This document shows positions 8,624 to 16,448 of a stretch of DNA of 16,690 nucleotides, piece by piece. Where the stretch lies: assembly GCA_913044145.1 (NCBI GenBank), contig CAJWOD010000011.1, positions 1 through 16,690 of the forward strand. The letters are read 5' to 3'. Source of the DNA: an uncultured Nitrospina sp. (GTDB lineage Bacteria; Nitrospinota; Nitrospinia; Nitrospinales; VA-1). The notes beneath the pieces were generated by a model. It was not told the origin of the DNA. It saw nothing but the letters and a program-made list of their open reading frames with translations, and ran no database searches. The position numbers and the translations under genes were made by a program. Position 1 is the first letter of the stretch. Each line of letters begins with the position of its first letter.

Positions 8624-10072
8624 TTAATTTTTACACTCTTTTGCTTTATTGAAAAGTCTTTGAGCCCATTCATTATCACCCAGTGTTTCGCGCAAACTTT
8701 CACCAAGGCAAAAGAAGTCGATACTATCTTCAGCTGTGGCCTCCGCCTTTTTATAGGCGCGATCTGCTCTCTCTCCATCCCCTAACTTTTCTATAAAACA
8801 CTCCGCCAGAGTGATGAGATCGCAACAGTCCTCCGCCTTTCCTTCAGCTTTATGGTATAACTCGCTGGCCCATTCTTCGTTGCCTAATTTTGCGAAGACG
8901 TTATCTGCAAGTTCATAATAATCCGAAAACTCTTCCGCCTTCTCCTCAGCTTTTTTATAAACATTAAATTGCCATTCTTTATCTTCAAGAATCTCTGATA
9001 CGCTTTCAGCAAGGTCACACAGCTCACGAATATTTTCCGGTTGGGTTTCTGCCTTTTGAAATAATTTCTTGGCCCATTCCTTATCTCCTAATGATTCAAA
9101 AATACTGTAAGCCAACCAATTCAAGTCCAGACTGCTCTCTACTCTATCCTCGGCCTCCTCATAAATTTTTATAGCCCAGTTTTTATCATTGAGTGTAAAA
9201 GCAATGCTATAGGCCAGCCAATTCAAATCCAGGCAATCTTCTACCTTTTCCTCCGCTTTTTTGTAAACACGCCTGGCCCAATCGTCCTCACCCGCTTCTG
9301 CCAGTTGATCTGCAACCTGTTTAAGATCACAAGCATCCTTAGCATTGGCCTCTAAGGTTTTAAATTTCTGAGTAAGATATTCATCTCTATTCGCTGGCTC
9401 TTGAAAAGTCGACGTTTCTTCTTTTTTAGGTTGCTCTTCGTTGCTAACCAACTTGTAATATTCTAGATAATGTATTTTTTCTCCAGCATAAATGAAACTT
9501 TTTTCATATTTTGATTTAGGAAGATGCCTTCTCTCATAAAAAATGCCGTTTATGTTTTGAAGCAAGGATTCGTTATTGAAATACTCCAATATCTCATTTG
9601 CATAGGTTTGACTGTCTGTAGCAAGATATACTTTCCCCTGGGGAGCCAACTTTTGTGTAATTTGCTTTACCAATTCGGGTTGAATTAGCCTACGTTTAAG
9701 ATGTCGTTTCTTAGGCCAGGGGTCAGGGAGATTGATATATATCGAATTTAATTCGTCGGCATGAAACAGATACGAGAGTTTTTCCCGGGCATCACCAAAA
9801 ACAACGCGTATATTTTCTAACTGAGAGGAATGAATACGTGCAAGTAATTTTTGGATACCGTCCTGGGAGAAGTCAATTCCAACAAAATTACTGTTCGGCT
9901 CCCTTTTAGCCATGGCGATTAAAAAATCTCCCATGCCAAAACCAATCTCTAAGTTTAAAGGATGATTGTTTCCAAATTGGCGTTGCCAATCCGGAGCCTC
10001 TATAGCATCAATAAAGTAAGGGTCTTCCACCACAAAACTGGTAGAAGAGGGTCTGGCCGTCAGTAATCCCAT
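8624..10072 (-). CDS. trmB: tRNA (guanine-N7-)-methyltransferase TrmB fused to a C-terminal TPR-like repeat domain
   Basis: Residues 1-208 are a complete TrmB, which methylates G46 in the tRNA variable loop using AdoMet: LEIGFGMGDFLIAMA (41-55) is the AdoMet-binding motif I, VGIDFS (64-69) motif II, INLPDPWPKKRHLKRRL (113-129) the catalytic/tRNA-binding motif, and SKYEKSFIYAGEKIHYLEYY the usual C-terminal end. After a polar linker (about 209-237) come TPR-like repeats of exactly 34 residues at 262, 296, 330, 364, 398 and 432, with a half repeat from 466 to the end and an extra helix pair-like segment at 238-261. The unit has the form (D/N)xEWAxxLYKKAEEKAED followed by DLxxLAxSIxExLG. The G15, A20, F24 and A27 positions of TPR fit well. 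Ordinary TrmB is about 210-240 residues, so the second half is an addition. The frame is uninterrupted. It starts 25 nt after the DUF255 gene and is probably cotranscribed; AAAGG about 11 nt upstream is a modest ribosome binding site. Confidence 0.92.
   Translation of the reverse strand: MGLLTARPSSTSFVVEDPYFIDAIEAPDWQRQFGNNHPLNLEIGFGMGDFLIAMAKREPNSNFVGIDFSQDGIQKLLARIHSSQLENIRVVFGDAREKLSYLFHADELNSIYINLPDPWPKKRHLKRRLIQPELVKQITQKLAPQGKVYLATDSQTYANEILEYFNNESLLQNINGIFYERRHLPKSKYEKSFIYAGEKIHYLEYYKLVSNEEQPKKEETSTFQEPANRDEYLTQKFKTLEANAKDACDLKQVADQLAEAGEDDWARRVYKKAEEKVEDCLDLNWLAYSIAFTLNDKNWAIKIYEEAEDRVESSLDLNWLAYSIFESLGDKEWAKKLFQKAETQPENIRELCDLAESVSEILEDKEWQFNVYKKAEEKAEEFSDYYELADNVFAKLGNEEWASELYHKAEGKAEDCCDLITLAECFIEKLGDGERADRAYKKAEATAEDSIDFFCLGESLRETLGDNEWAQRLFNKAKECKN
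8660..9287 (-). repeat. In-gene 102-nt tandem repeats coding for TPR-like units
   Basis: The 3' part of the trmB fusion gene encodes six full 34-residue repeats plus a 17-residue half repeat (residues 262-482). The protein-level period is strictly 34, and units share EWA, KKAE and DLxxLA positions, but the DNA copies have diverged, so this is an old expansion rather than a recent slippage. It marks a likely protein-interaction solenoid. Confidence 0.8.
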
Positions 10073-10097
10073 GGCAAATTGGGCCTTTAAAGTTTAT

Positions 10098-12203
10098 TCA
10101 ATTCAAAGAATACTTTTTATTATCTCTCAATAATTTTAGAACTTTGCTCAAGTCTTCAGTGGGAAATTTGCAGATATTATTTTCACAGACGTAAACGATC
10201 GTCCGTCCAGCGATATTGGTTTTGTTTTCGAACACGGGAAAGGATGATTTTTTGTTTGGAGCAATATAGCCCAAGGTTTTATTGGGTATGAATTCATCAT
10301 GCAACATTTGAATGATTGCATCTTTGTCTTTAGATAATTTTGGTCCCACCACAACCACTTCTTTCGATCTATCTAAATAAAAATCTAAAGCGATGAACAT
10401 CTGCGCGAAAGCGTTATGGGAACGGCTCATCATTTCTCCTGCTAAAATAAAAATAGTTTTGGCTTTTTCCCTATATGGTTGGTGCAGTGTGAAATTGAAC
10501 AGCCTTAATAGATTGAGTGCTGATACTGCGTTACTATTCGGGCGGGCATTATCATCAAATCGTTTATTTCGGACAGGTAACAAACTCGCTTCTTCCGAAA
10601 AATAATAGCCCCCAGTTTTTTTATCCCAAAAAATCTCATCTTGCTTCTTCTGTAATTCATTCGCCCAACTCAACCATTGTTCATCAAAATCTGATTCATA
10701 AAGATCAATCAAACCTTGAACCAGGTAAGCATAATCATCGAGACTGGAAGTGAACTTCGCCTCACCTTCTCGAAATCTTCTCCCCAACCTCCCTTTCTCA
10801 TAAAGATTCTCTTTAATAAACTGTGCTGAATTTTGTGCGGCTTTTAGGTATTCGTCATCCTGTAATACTTGCGCGGCTTTTGCCAGAGCGCTTATCATTA
10901 GACCGTTCCAGGCAGTGAGAACTTTATCATCTTTAAACGGGCGTTCTCGTTTTTCCCGAATTCTTAATAATTTTTCTTTAAGAGCTTTTACATCTACGCT
11001 ATTACTACTTGCCCAACTTATTTCTTTATTGAGATGGAGTATATTTTTTCCAGTTTCTTCAAAATTACCACCGGAGGTTACGCCAAATATTTTATAGACC
11101 TTTTGATACTCTTCCAGTGTCAGGAGTTTTCTAAGCTCTGCATCCGACCAGACATAATACGTCCCCTCCTCTCCTTCACTATCTGCATCTTCGGCCGAGT
11201 AAAACCCGCCTTTTGGGTCGGTCATATCTTTTAAAACATAATCAAGAACACCACGCACTACAGATTCGAAAACTTTATTCCCTGTAACCTGATAACCTTC
11301 AAGATAAACCATTGTCAAAGCTGCCTGGTCGTAGAGCATCTTTTCAAAATGCGGAACCAGCCAGATATCATCTGTTGAATAACGGTGGAATCCGCCAGCA
11401 AGATGATCGTAAATCCCCCCTCGCGCCATATGCTTTAGCGTGGAAGCCATCATTTTTATCGCGTGCTTGTCTCCCGTACGCTGGGCGATGCGTAACAAGA
11501 GCCGTAATTTCATCGTTGGTGGGAATTTCGGTGCTAGGCCAAAACCGCCATTTACTTCGTCGTAACTGATGACAAATTTTTTATAAAAATCTTTCATCAT
11601 TTTCTCATCCAACGTAACCGCTTGCGTGGAAATGCGATCTCCTGCTTCAATAAATTTTCTAACAGTACTGCTCACCAATTTTATTTTTTCCGGTTGATCC
11701 TTCCATGCAGAACCCAATGCATCAATAATTTGAATTAGTTGAGCTTTTGGAAAGTAAGTACCACCAAAGACAGGAGTTTTTTCCGGGGTCATTATTACGG
11801 TTAAGGGCCAGCCTCCTTTCCCTGTCATTGCCTCCACTACGTTAATATAAAACTGATCGACATCGGGATGCTCCTCCCGGTCTACTTTTATGCATATGAA
11901 ATTCTCGTTCAACAGCGCGGCAACCTCCTCATCTTCAAACGACTCTTTTTCTAGTACATGGCACCAGTGACAAGTCGAGTAGCCTATGCTTAAAAAAATG
12001 GGCTTGTTTTGATCTTGAGAAGCTTGGAGTGCCTCTTCACCCCATGCGTACCAATGGATAGGATTGCTCTTGTGCTGCAGTAGGTAAGGACTTTTCTCGT
12101 GGATAAGGCGATTGTATGATTTTTCAGGAAAGGCCTCACCATAAAAAAAGAAGACCATTATTGCCATCAAGATTGGAATAAGTAGAAAGAAAAAACGCTG
12201 CAT
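10098..12203 (-). CDS. Exported DUF255 / YyaL / SPATA20-type thioredoxin-fold protein
   Basis: A 701-residue member of the DUF255 family (bacterial YyaL, animal SPATA20), whose exact reaction is not established. Residues 1-24 form a hydrophobic export signal or anchor (MQRFFFLLIPILMAIMVFFF), with a possible cleavage after GEA. The family core follows at once: NRLIHEKSPYLLQHKSNPIHWYAWGEEA (up to about 58), then a thioredoxin-like domain with the CxxC pair Cys78 and Cys81 (GYSTCHWCHVLEKESFED) and GGWPLTVIMTPEKTPVFGGTYFP. The long remainder is the alpha/alpha-barrel, glycosidase-like part (APKFPPTMKL, GGGFHRYSTDD-like GGFHRYSTDDIWLVPHFEKM, DADSEGEEGTYYVW, LTAWNGLMISALAKA, SLDDYAYLVQGLIDLYE). Family members are usually cytosolic, so the N-terminal membrane segment suggests a periplasmic form. 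It lies 104 nt after purM and 25 nt before trmB on the same strand. Confidence 0.9.
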   Translation of the reverse strand: MQRFFFLLIPILMAIMVFFFYGEAFPEKSYNRLIHEKSPYLLQHKSNPIHWYAWGEEALQASQDQNKPIFLSIGYSTCHWCHVLEKESFEDEEVAALLNENFICIKVDREEHPDVDQFYINVVEAMTGKGGWPLTVIMTPEKTPVFGGTYFPKAQLIQIIDALGSAWKDQPEKIKLVSSTVRKFIEAGDRISTQAVTLDEKMMKDFYKKFVISYDEVNGGFGLAPKFPPTMKLRLLLRIAQRTGDKHAIKMMASTLKHMARGGIYDHLAGGFHRYSTDDIWLVPHFEKMLYDQAALTMVYLEGYQVTGNKVFESVVRGVLDYVLKDMTDPKGGFYSAEDADSEGEEGTYYVWSDAELRKLLTLEEYQKVYKIFGVTSGGNFEETGKNILHLNKEISWASSNSVDVKALKEKLLRIREKRERPFKDDKVLTAWNGLMISALAKAAQVLQDDEYLKAAQNSAQFIKENLYEKGRLGRRFREGEAKFTSSLDDYAYLVQGLIDLYESDFDEQWLSWANELQKKQDEIFWDKKTGGYYFSEEASLLPVRNKRFDDNARPNSNAVSALNLLRLFNFTLHQPYREKAKTIFILAGEMMSRSHNAFAQMFIALDFYLDRSKEVVVVGPKLSKDKDAIIQMLHDEFIPNKTLGYIAPNKKSSFPVFENKTNIAGRTIVYVCENNICKFPTEDLSKVLKLLRDNKKYSLN

Positions 12204-12220
12204 TCAATGCCTAATAAATA

Positions 12221-12249
12221 TGATTTATAAAGCAGGTTATCATAAATCA
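12221..12249. repeat. AT-rich inverted repeat between purM and the DUF255 gene
   Basis: TGATTTAT (12221-12228) and ATAAATCA (12242-12249) are perfect 8-bp inverted arms around a 13-nt centre. It lies 18 nt upstream of the DUF255 start codon, in the 104-nt gap after purM. It could be an operator or a weak mRNA hairpin; there is no T-tract to make it a classical terminator. An AT-rich palindrome of this size can also arise by chance. Confidence 0.3.
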
Positions 12250-12307
12250 GAACTCTTGTTAGAAAATGAACGTGCGGAAATTTCGAAACCAAATACAAAA
12301 GAATTGG

Positions 12308-13393
12308 TTAGGTAAACCGACTGCCTTTTCCGGTGAGTTGTTGTTGTGGGAGAAGAACTTCTTTGCCCTGACAACCTTCTATCTGACCAATAACCTGACA
12401 AGGGAGGTTGTGGGTTTTACAAATTTTAGTGATAGCCTCCAACTCATTTGTACTTTCGACGACTAGACAAAAACCTGTGCCCATATTAAAGACTTCAAAC
12501 ATCTCTGCTTCGCTCACTCCACCCCTATCTTGAATGAGATTAAAAATTTTATGTACGGGCTGCGGGGTATCTATGACAAATCTAATATCATCAGATTCCA
12601 CACGATTGAGATTGCAAAATCCACCACTGGTTATATGAACCATAGCTTTAAGATCGATTCCTGAGTCCAGCATTTCCATAACTGGTTTTACATAGATTTT
12701 TGTAGGCTCCAACAATGCCTCTCCCAAAGTCTGGCCAAGAAATTGATCGTACTCATTAACGCGAGATTTTTGTTCTTCGATGGTTTCACCCAACAAAACG
12801 CGGCGGGCCAATGTCAGACCATTAGAATGAACCCCGCTTGATGCCAACCCAACAATCAGGTTTCCAGGTTTTATATCTTTTCCTGTATTTACCTTGTTGA
12901 GTGAAACATGGCCAATGCACGCCCCAATAAGGTCTATCCCAGAGATGATTTCTTTGATCTGGGAAATTTCCCCACCGGAAATACTGATGTTTGATTGCCG
13001 TGCACCTTCTGCCAAACCCTGGCCTAGTTGGTTAAAAACTTCAGGGTCGGTATGCGAACAGGCAATATAGTCCACCATGCTGACGGGTCGCGCACCCACA
13101 CAAATTACATCGTTCACATTCATTGCCACACAATCAATACCAATGGTGTCATACCGATTGAGAAGCTCAGCAACCATTATCTTTGTTCCCACACCATCTG
13201 TGCCAAAGGCAATGCCTTCACCGTTACCAAGGTCGATGACATTGGCAAAATAACCTATATCAGCAGCAAGCGGATAGCGATTACTAAACCCACGTGTTGG
13301 TAAAACATGCTTGAGCAAACCAGAAAGTGCGGTCTCTGCTCCCTGACTGGAAACACCGCTCTTATCATATTGGGATTTTGCAGATTCAGACAT
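12308..13393 (-). CDS. purM: Phosphoribosylformylglycinamidine cyclo-ligase (AIR synthetase)
   Basis: Catalyses the ATP-dependent ring closure of FGAM to 5-aminoimidazole ribonucleotide, the fifth step of purine synthesis, in the cytoplasm. The product has 361 residues (usual about 345). Conserved blocks are in order: YDKSGVSSQGAE (9-20), the FGTDGVGTKIMVAE glycine loop, CVAMNVNDVICVGARPVSMVDYIA, ISGGEISQI, DLIGACIGHV, LASSGVHSNGLTLARR, MVHITSGGFCNLNRV and EMFEVFNMGTGFCLVV. No purN follows; instead the gene lies between an SSS transporter and the DUF255 gene on the same strand. The ATG at 13393 has no ribosome binding site of its own, and an in-frame TAA just upstream prevents extension. Its first base is the last base of the stop of a short upstream ORF (TAATG), which suggests translational coupling. 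Confidence 0.96.
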   Translation of the reverse strand: MSESAKSQYDKSGVSSQGAETALSGLLKHVLPTRGFSNRYPLAADIGYFANVIDLGNGEGIAFGTDGVGTKIMVAELLNRYDTIGIDCVAMNVNDVICVGARPVSMVDYIACSHTDPEVFNQLGQGLAEGARQSNISISGGEISQIKEIISGIDLIGACIGHVSLNKVNTGKDIKPGNLIVGLASSGVHSNGLTLARRVLLGETIEEQKSRVNEYDQFLGQTLGEALLEPTKIYVKPVMEMLDSGIDLKAMVHITSGGFCNLNRVESDDIRFVIDTPQPVHKIFNLIQDRGGVSEAEMFEVFNMGTGFCLVVESTNELEAITKICKTHNLPCQVIGQIEGCQGKEVLLPQQQLTGKGSRFT

Positions 13394-13437
13394 TAATCTA
13401 TAAAATTTTTAACAAATTTATCTTTGAAAGCTATCAT
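13393..13437 (-). CDS. Candidate 14-codon leader ORF upstream of purM
   Basis: ATG at 13437 opens a 14-residue ORF (MIAFKDKFVKNFID) that ends in TAA, sharing one base with the purM ATG (TAATG). A strong purine-rich site, GGAGGAGG (13446-13439), lies immediately upstream; the distal GGAGG has a spacing of 4 nt, somewhat short. purM itself has only AT-rich sequence before its start. Ribosomes terminating on the leader could restart on purM. The peptide has no run of one amino acid and no attenuator hairpin is obvious, so classic attenuation is not suggested. Such a short ORF may also be accidental. Confidence 0.4.
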   Translation of the reverse strand: MIAFKDKFVKNFID

Positions 13438-13438
13438 A

Positions 13439-13446
13439 CCTCCTCC
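13439..13446 (-). promoter_or_regulatory. Strong Shine-Dalgarno upstream of the purM leader ORF
   Basis: GGAGGAGG on the minus strand, 46 nt before the purM ATG. This is too far to serve purM directly, but it is placed to serve the ATG at 13437. Confidence 0.5.
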
Positions 13447-13485
13447 AGATCATGTTTGATACATTTTTGTTTTCTATTGATCCTA

Positions 13486-14964
13486 TTAAAATGTTCGGCT
13501 GTTTTTCATCATACCCAAAAAACAAATAGTCAGGTTTACAGCCAACCCTATGATCCCTGAATGGATGCCGCTAACGCTGCTCCAACCCAGTGCAATCAAT
13601 ATCATTGTTACCGCAAGACCCATTAGCAATCCCGTTATTACCGTTTTAGCATTTAACGATTTGCTATGAACACCTAGATAAATTGCCGGCACACATTGAA
13701 CTAATAATTCAAACTTGATCTTTAGGAGTTGTATTAGGTTCCCCTCATAAGCCAATGCAGCCCAAACTAGTGGAAACATAAAAATCCATGTTATGTATTT
13801 TCCGACTCGGGTTAAGTGCCCTTGATCAGCATCAGGTCGAAAAGTTTTCCCATAAATATCGTTAGTAATCATAGAACTGATACTGAGTAAAGCAGAATCA
13901 GCTGTTGACATTACTGCCGCTAATAAAGATGCAAAGATGATCACCACCAACCAGTAACCGAAGGCAGACTCACGCATGAGTTCCAAACACATTTGGGTTA
14001 ATACCGTTTCGGAAGGGATGAGCCCGCTTTCCGAAAACTCATTTTCTAAACCAGGAAGATGGGCTGCCATGAGTAGTCCTATCATCACGGAAACTAGAGC
14101 GGTGATTAAAGGCATGAAAGCCATTGTTGCCAATGAGCGCTTTAGAATTCCGGCATTTCTGGAAGCATAAACCCTTTGGATCGCCTGCGGATAAATAGCA
14201 GCACCCAGCCCTACCAATAAAACAAAACTGATCCAGTTTCGGGCCCCTTCTGCATTAGGGGGTCTAATTTTATGGAGAGTTTCAGGATTACTCGCTAACT
14301 TATTAATCGTGTCGGTAATACTACCGAATTGAGAAAATGACAAACCCATCAGAATAATGAAGCCGACAAGTAACATGCCGCCCTGAATAGCATCGGTCCA
14401 AGCAACGCTTCGCATGCCTCCCAAAGACTCATAGATAAGCATTACCAGCGCTAAACCAATCACTCCTGCCCATACGGGAACTCTTCCCTGTGAGATTCCT
14501 GCAAACGCGGTTCCCAGTGTTCGCATTTGTGCCAGAGTAAAGTTTGCAAGCGCATAAATCATAATCAATGTCACCAGAATTCTCAAAGCCTGGCTTTGAT
14601 AACGATGATAAATAAAGTCACCGGGAGTCAGAAATTGGTTTTCACGACTCAAACGATACAGTTGTGGAGCAAAAAATAAATAGCAAACAACAATTGCGGT
14701 CATGAAATGAACACAAACCAAGAAGCTCAAACCATTTCGGTAGGTCGCTCCGCTGAATCCTAATAAGGTATTTCCGCTGTATTGGGTAGCGTACAGGGTG
14801 AGAAAAAGAATGGTAAAACCAAGGTTACGCCCTGCCAAAAAAAAATCCTGCATATCGTCTTTTTGTCTTTGCTTGTGGGCATAAAAACCAATACCAAGAA
14901 GACTTAAAACGTAAGCGGCAACAAAGACCAACGCACCAGGACCAAAAGGGAGGGCTTCAGTCAT
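13486..14964 (-). CDS. Sodium:solute symporter (SSS family), large subunit of a two-gene transporter
   Basis: A 492-residue inner-membrane Na+-coupled importer of the SSS family (PutP/PanF type) with about 13 hydrophobic segments. Family marks are DDMQDFFLAGRNLGF after TM1, TLYATQYSGNTLLGFSG (TM2), the signature ESLGGMRSVAWTDAIQGGMLL and, in the TM8-like region, LAAVMSTADSALLSISSMITNDIYG, where Ser/Thr residues form the Na2 site in PutP. The substrate cannot be assigned; PanF-like, proline-like and organic-acid permeases all look similar. The start was set at ATG 14964: AAGGAG lies 6 nt upstream and it overlaps the 3' end of the small membrane protein gene by 8 nt (ATGACTGA). The longer frame opening at 15021 would bury most of that neighbour's C-terminus and has no such site. 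The partner gene suggests a two-component permease as with PanF/YhdT. Confidence 0.93.
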   Translation of the reverse strand: MTEALPFGPGALVFVAAYVLSLLGIGFYAHKQRQKDDMQDFFLAGRNLGFTILFLTLYATQYSGNTLLGFSGATYRNGLSFLVCVHFMTAIVVCYLFFAPQLYRLSRENQFLTPGDFIYHRYQSQALRILVTLIMIYALANFTLAQMRTLGTAFAGISQGRVPVWAGVIGLALVMLIYESLGGMRSVAWTDAIQGGMLLVGFIILMGLSFSQFGSITDTINKLASNPETLHKIRPPNAEGARNWISFVLLVGLGAAIYPQAIQRVYASRNAGILKRSLATMAFMPLITALVSVMIGLLMAAHLPGLENEFSESGLIPSETVLTQMCLELMRESAFGYWLVVIIFASLLAAVMSTADSALLSISSMITNDIYGKTFRPDADQGHLTRVGKYITWIFMFPLVWAALAYEGNLIQLLKIKFELLVQCVPAIYLGVHSKSLNAKTVITGLLMGLAVTMILIALGWSSVSGIHSGIIGLAVNLTICFLGMMKNSRTF

Positions 14965-15190
14965 TATGGTCTCCTTGGTCATCCGGATCCTGCCAAACCC
15001 GAAGGATAACAACAGCAACAAATAGACTGGTAAGGATACTGACTAAAAGAGCAAATACTGCCCAAGCGGGAACTCCAAACCAGTTTCCTGTTATTGGCCA
15101 GATTGGGGTCATTGCAAGAAACAGAGCTAAAATTCCTATCCCCACCCAAGGGACCCGAATAGGATCTTTAAAACTATTTTGATATTTCAT
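14957..15190 (-). CDS. Small DUF3311-like membrane protein, partner of the SSS symporter
   Basis: A 77-residue protein with two hydrophobic segments (about 15-34 and 42-64) and an acidic tail (DPDDQGDHND). The centre, TGNWFGVPAWAVFALLVSIL, resembles the DUF3311/YhdT pattern of a short loop with FGxPxxxW between two helices. Members of that family are commonly encoded directly upstream of SSS permeases, as here. It probably assists or stabilises the symporter, but its role is unproven. The stop TGA lies inside the symporter start region, giving an 8-nt overlap and probable translational coupling. The ATG at 15190 has no ribosome binding site; a TATAAT at 15212-15207 on the minus strand could be a -10 box for this operon. 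Confidence 0.8.
   Translation of the reverse strand: MKYQNSFKDPIRVPWVGIGILALFLAMTPIWPITGNWFGVPAWAVFALLVSILTSLFVAVVILRVWQDPDDQGDHND
14971..14976 (-). promoter_or_regulatory. Shine-Dalgarno of the SSS symporter gene
   Basis: AAGGAG lies 6 nt before ATG 14964 on the minus strand, inside the upstream small gene. It decides the start in favour of 14964. Confidence 0.8.
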
Positions 15191-15502
15191 TTGAAAAATT
15201 TAATTGATTATAAAAAACAACAAAAATACTATTGCTCAATTTATCAACACGCTGAAATATGATTAATACCATTCAACTCTCTAATACTCGTAATTTTCTT
15301 TACTTTAATACCGGGCTAACATTTCACCATCTCATCCTAGCCGAAACAAAAATCTAGTCTCCTCATTGAAAATTGCCTCCAATATAACAGATACACTCTC
15401 CCCCCCCAGCAAAACAATAGTTTATTATCATCCCAAGTATGGCCTAACCCTTATATTTTTAACCCGCTTGCGTGTTCATGGTTTCGGTGGCACAATTATC
15501 TG
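15191..15502. other. Divergent intergenic region, 312 nt, no gene seen
   Basis: AT-rich spacer between the minus-strand transporter operon and the plus-strand ankyrin gene. It must carry both promoters. A TATAAT on the minus strand (15212-15207) is the best -10 candidate; TTGAGC upstream of it is 21 nt away, too far for a good -35. A run of eight C (15400-15407) is the only homopolymer of note. No tRNA, repeat array or conserved short ORF was seen. Confidence 0.6.
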
Positions 15503-16432
15503 ATGAATATCTTTTTTAGCTTACCGGTTATCGTTTTGTCTTTAATCTCAACCGCACCTGCTTGGTCTGACGAACCAAAAACTTTTGGGTTAAAAAACGC
15601 AAAACCTTTCTATAATCCGAAAAAAATAGCTGCGTCGGAAACACCAGTCGCCAACGCAAAAATCCAGCAACTATACAAAGCCATAGAGTCTGGGGATTTG
15701 GAAAATACGAAACGTTTACAAATTGGTGTCGATATTAATTTTCAAGATAGAAATGGTATAACCCCTCTTTATCTTGCCGTTTTTCATAATCAATCAAAAC
15801 TAGTCTCCTATTATTTACTAAACAAAGCGGACATAAATCTAGCGGACAATGATGGTCTTGCCCCTCTTCATGTCGCGGGTTTAGAAAACTTGCCAGAGAT
15901 GGTGAGATTACTTCTAGATAACGGCGCCGAGTTAAATGCAACCGATAGAGATGGGTATACCCCACTACATATAGCTATAGACCAAAATAGTTTTAATGCC
16001 GCCGATGAGTTATTAGTAGCAGGTGCAGACGTTAACTCTCGAGCGGAATGGAAGCACACCCCTCTTCATACTTCCGTTTCAACGGGTAATATACAAATGG
16101 TTGAAAAAATTCTAGTCGAAGGTGCGCAAATAAATGCAAAAGATAGATTAGGACGCACGCCTTTACATTGGGCTGCCGAGAAAGGGCATCTGCGTATCGC
16201 AAAAATTTTAATTGCAAGAGGCTCGGATATTAATGCTCCCGATAATATAGGTGAAACACCCATGCATGATGCTGCACAATGGGACAAAAAAGATATTGTC
16301 GAGCTACTCATATCAAAAAAAGCCAACGTAAATATAAAAGGATCAGATGGGCGCGCACCACTTCATTTAGCAATTGCCAATGGGAATATCGACATTGCCG
16401 AAATATTAAAAACTAACGGTGCCATTTTATAA
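15503..16432 (+). CDS. Exported ankyrin-repeat protein
   Basis: A 309-residue protein. Residues 1-22 are a signal peptide (hydrophobic core FFSLPVIVLSLISTAPA, cleavage likely after APA or AWS), so it should be exported to the periplasm or beyond. After a short linker (about 23-50) nearly the whole chain is a solenoid of 33-residue ankyrin repeats: an N-capping repeat from about 53, then units beginning NGITPLYLA, DGLAPLHVA, DGYTPLHIA, WKHTPLHTS, LGRTPLHWA, IGETPMHDA and DGRAPLHLA, the last acting as a C-cap ending in TNGAIL. Each has the TPLHxA turn and the (V/I)xxLLxxGAxIN helix end. Ankyrin domains bind other proteins; no partner can be named. There is no clear ribosome binding site. A small membrane-protein gene starts 16 nt after the stop and is probably cotranscribed. 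Confidence 0.93.
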   Translation: MNIFFSLPVIVLSLISTAPAWSDEPKTFGLKNAKPFYNPKKIAASETPVANAKIQQLYKAIESGDLENTKRLQIGVDINFQDRNGITPLYLAVFHNQSKLVSYYLLNKADINLADNDGLAPLHVAGLENLPEMVRLLLDNGAELNATDRDGYTPLHIAIDQNSFNAADELLVAGADVNSRAEWKHTPLHTSVSTGNIQMVEKILVEGAQINAKDRLGRTPLHWAAEKGHLRIAKILIARGSDINAPDNIGETPMHDAAQWDKKDIVELLISKKANVNIKGSDGRAPLHLAIANGNIDIAEILKTNGAIL

Positions 16433-16448
16433 TTACCCTTTTTAAGCA

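Noticed and set aside
8567..8785. Plus-strand ORF across the end of the NSS gene and antisense to the trmB repeats
   Set aside because: It overlaps two real genes, has no ribosome binding site and its protein resembles nothing; it is a shadow frame.
8624..9360. The TPR-like half of the trmB gene as a separate gene
   Set aside because: The frame is continuous through the linker, with no internal ATG plus ribosome binding site at the junction.
14965..15021. Longer start of the SSS symporter at ATG 15021
   Set aside because: ATG 14964 has AAGGAG at 6 nt and a normal N-terminus just before TM1; the longer form overlaps the small gene further and has no such site.
15735..16326. Minus-strand ORFs antisense to the ankyrin gene
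   Set aside because: The plus frame carries regular ankyrin repeats; the antisense frames arise from the repeated codons.
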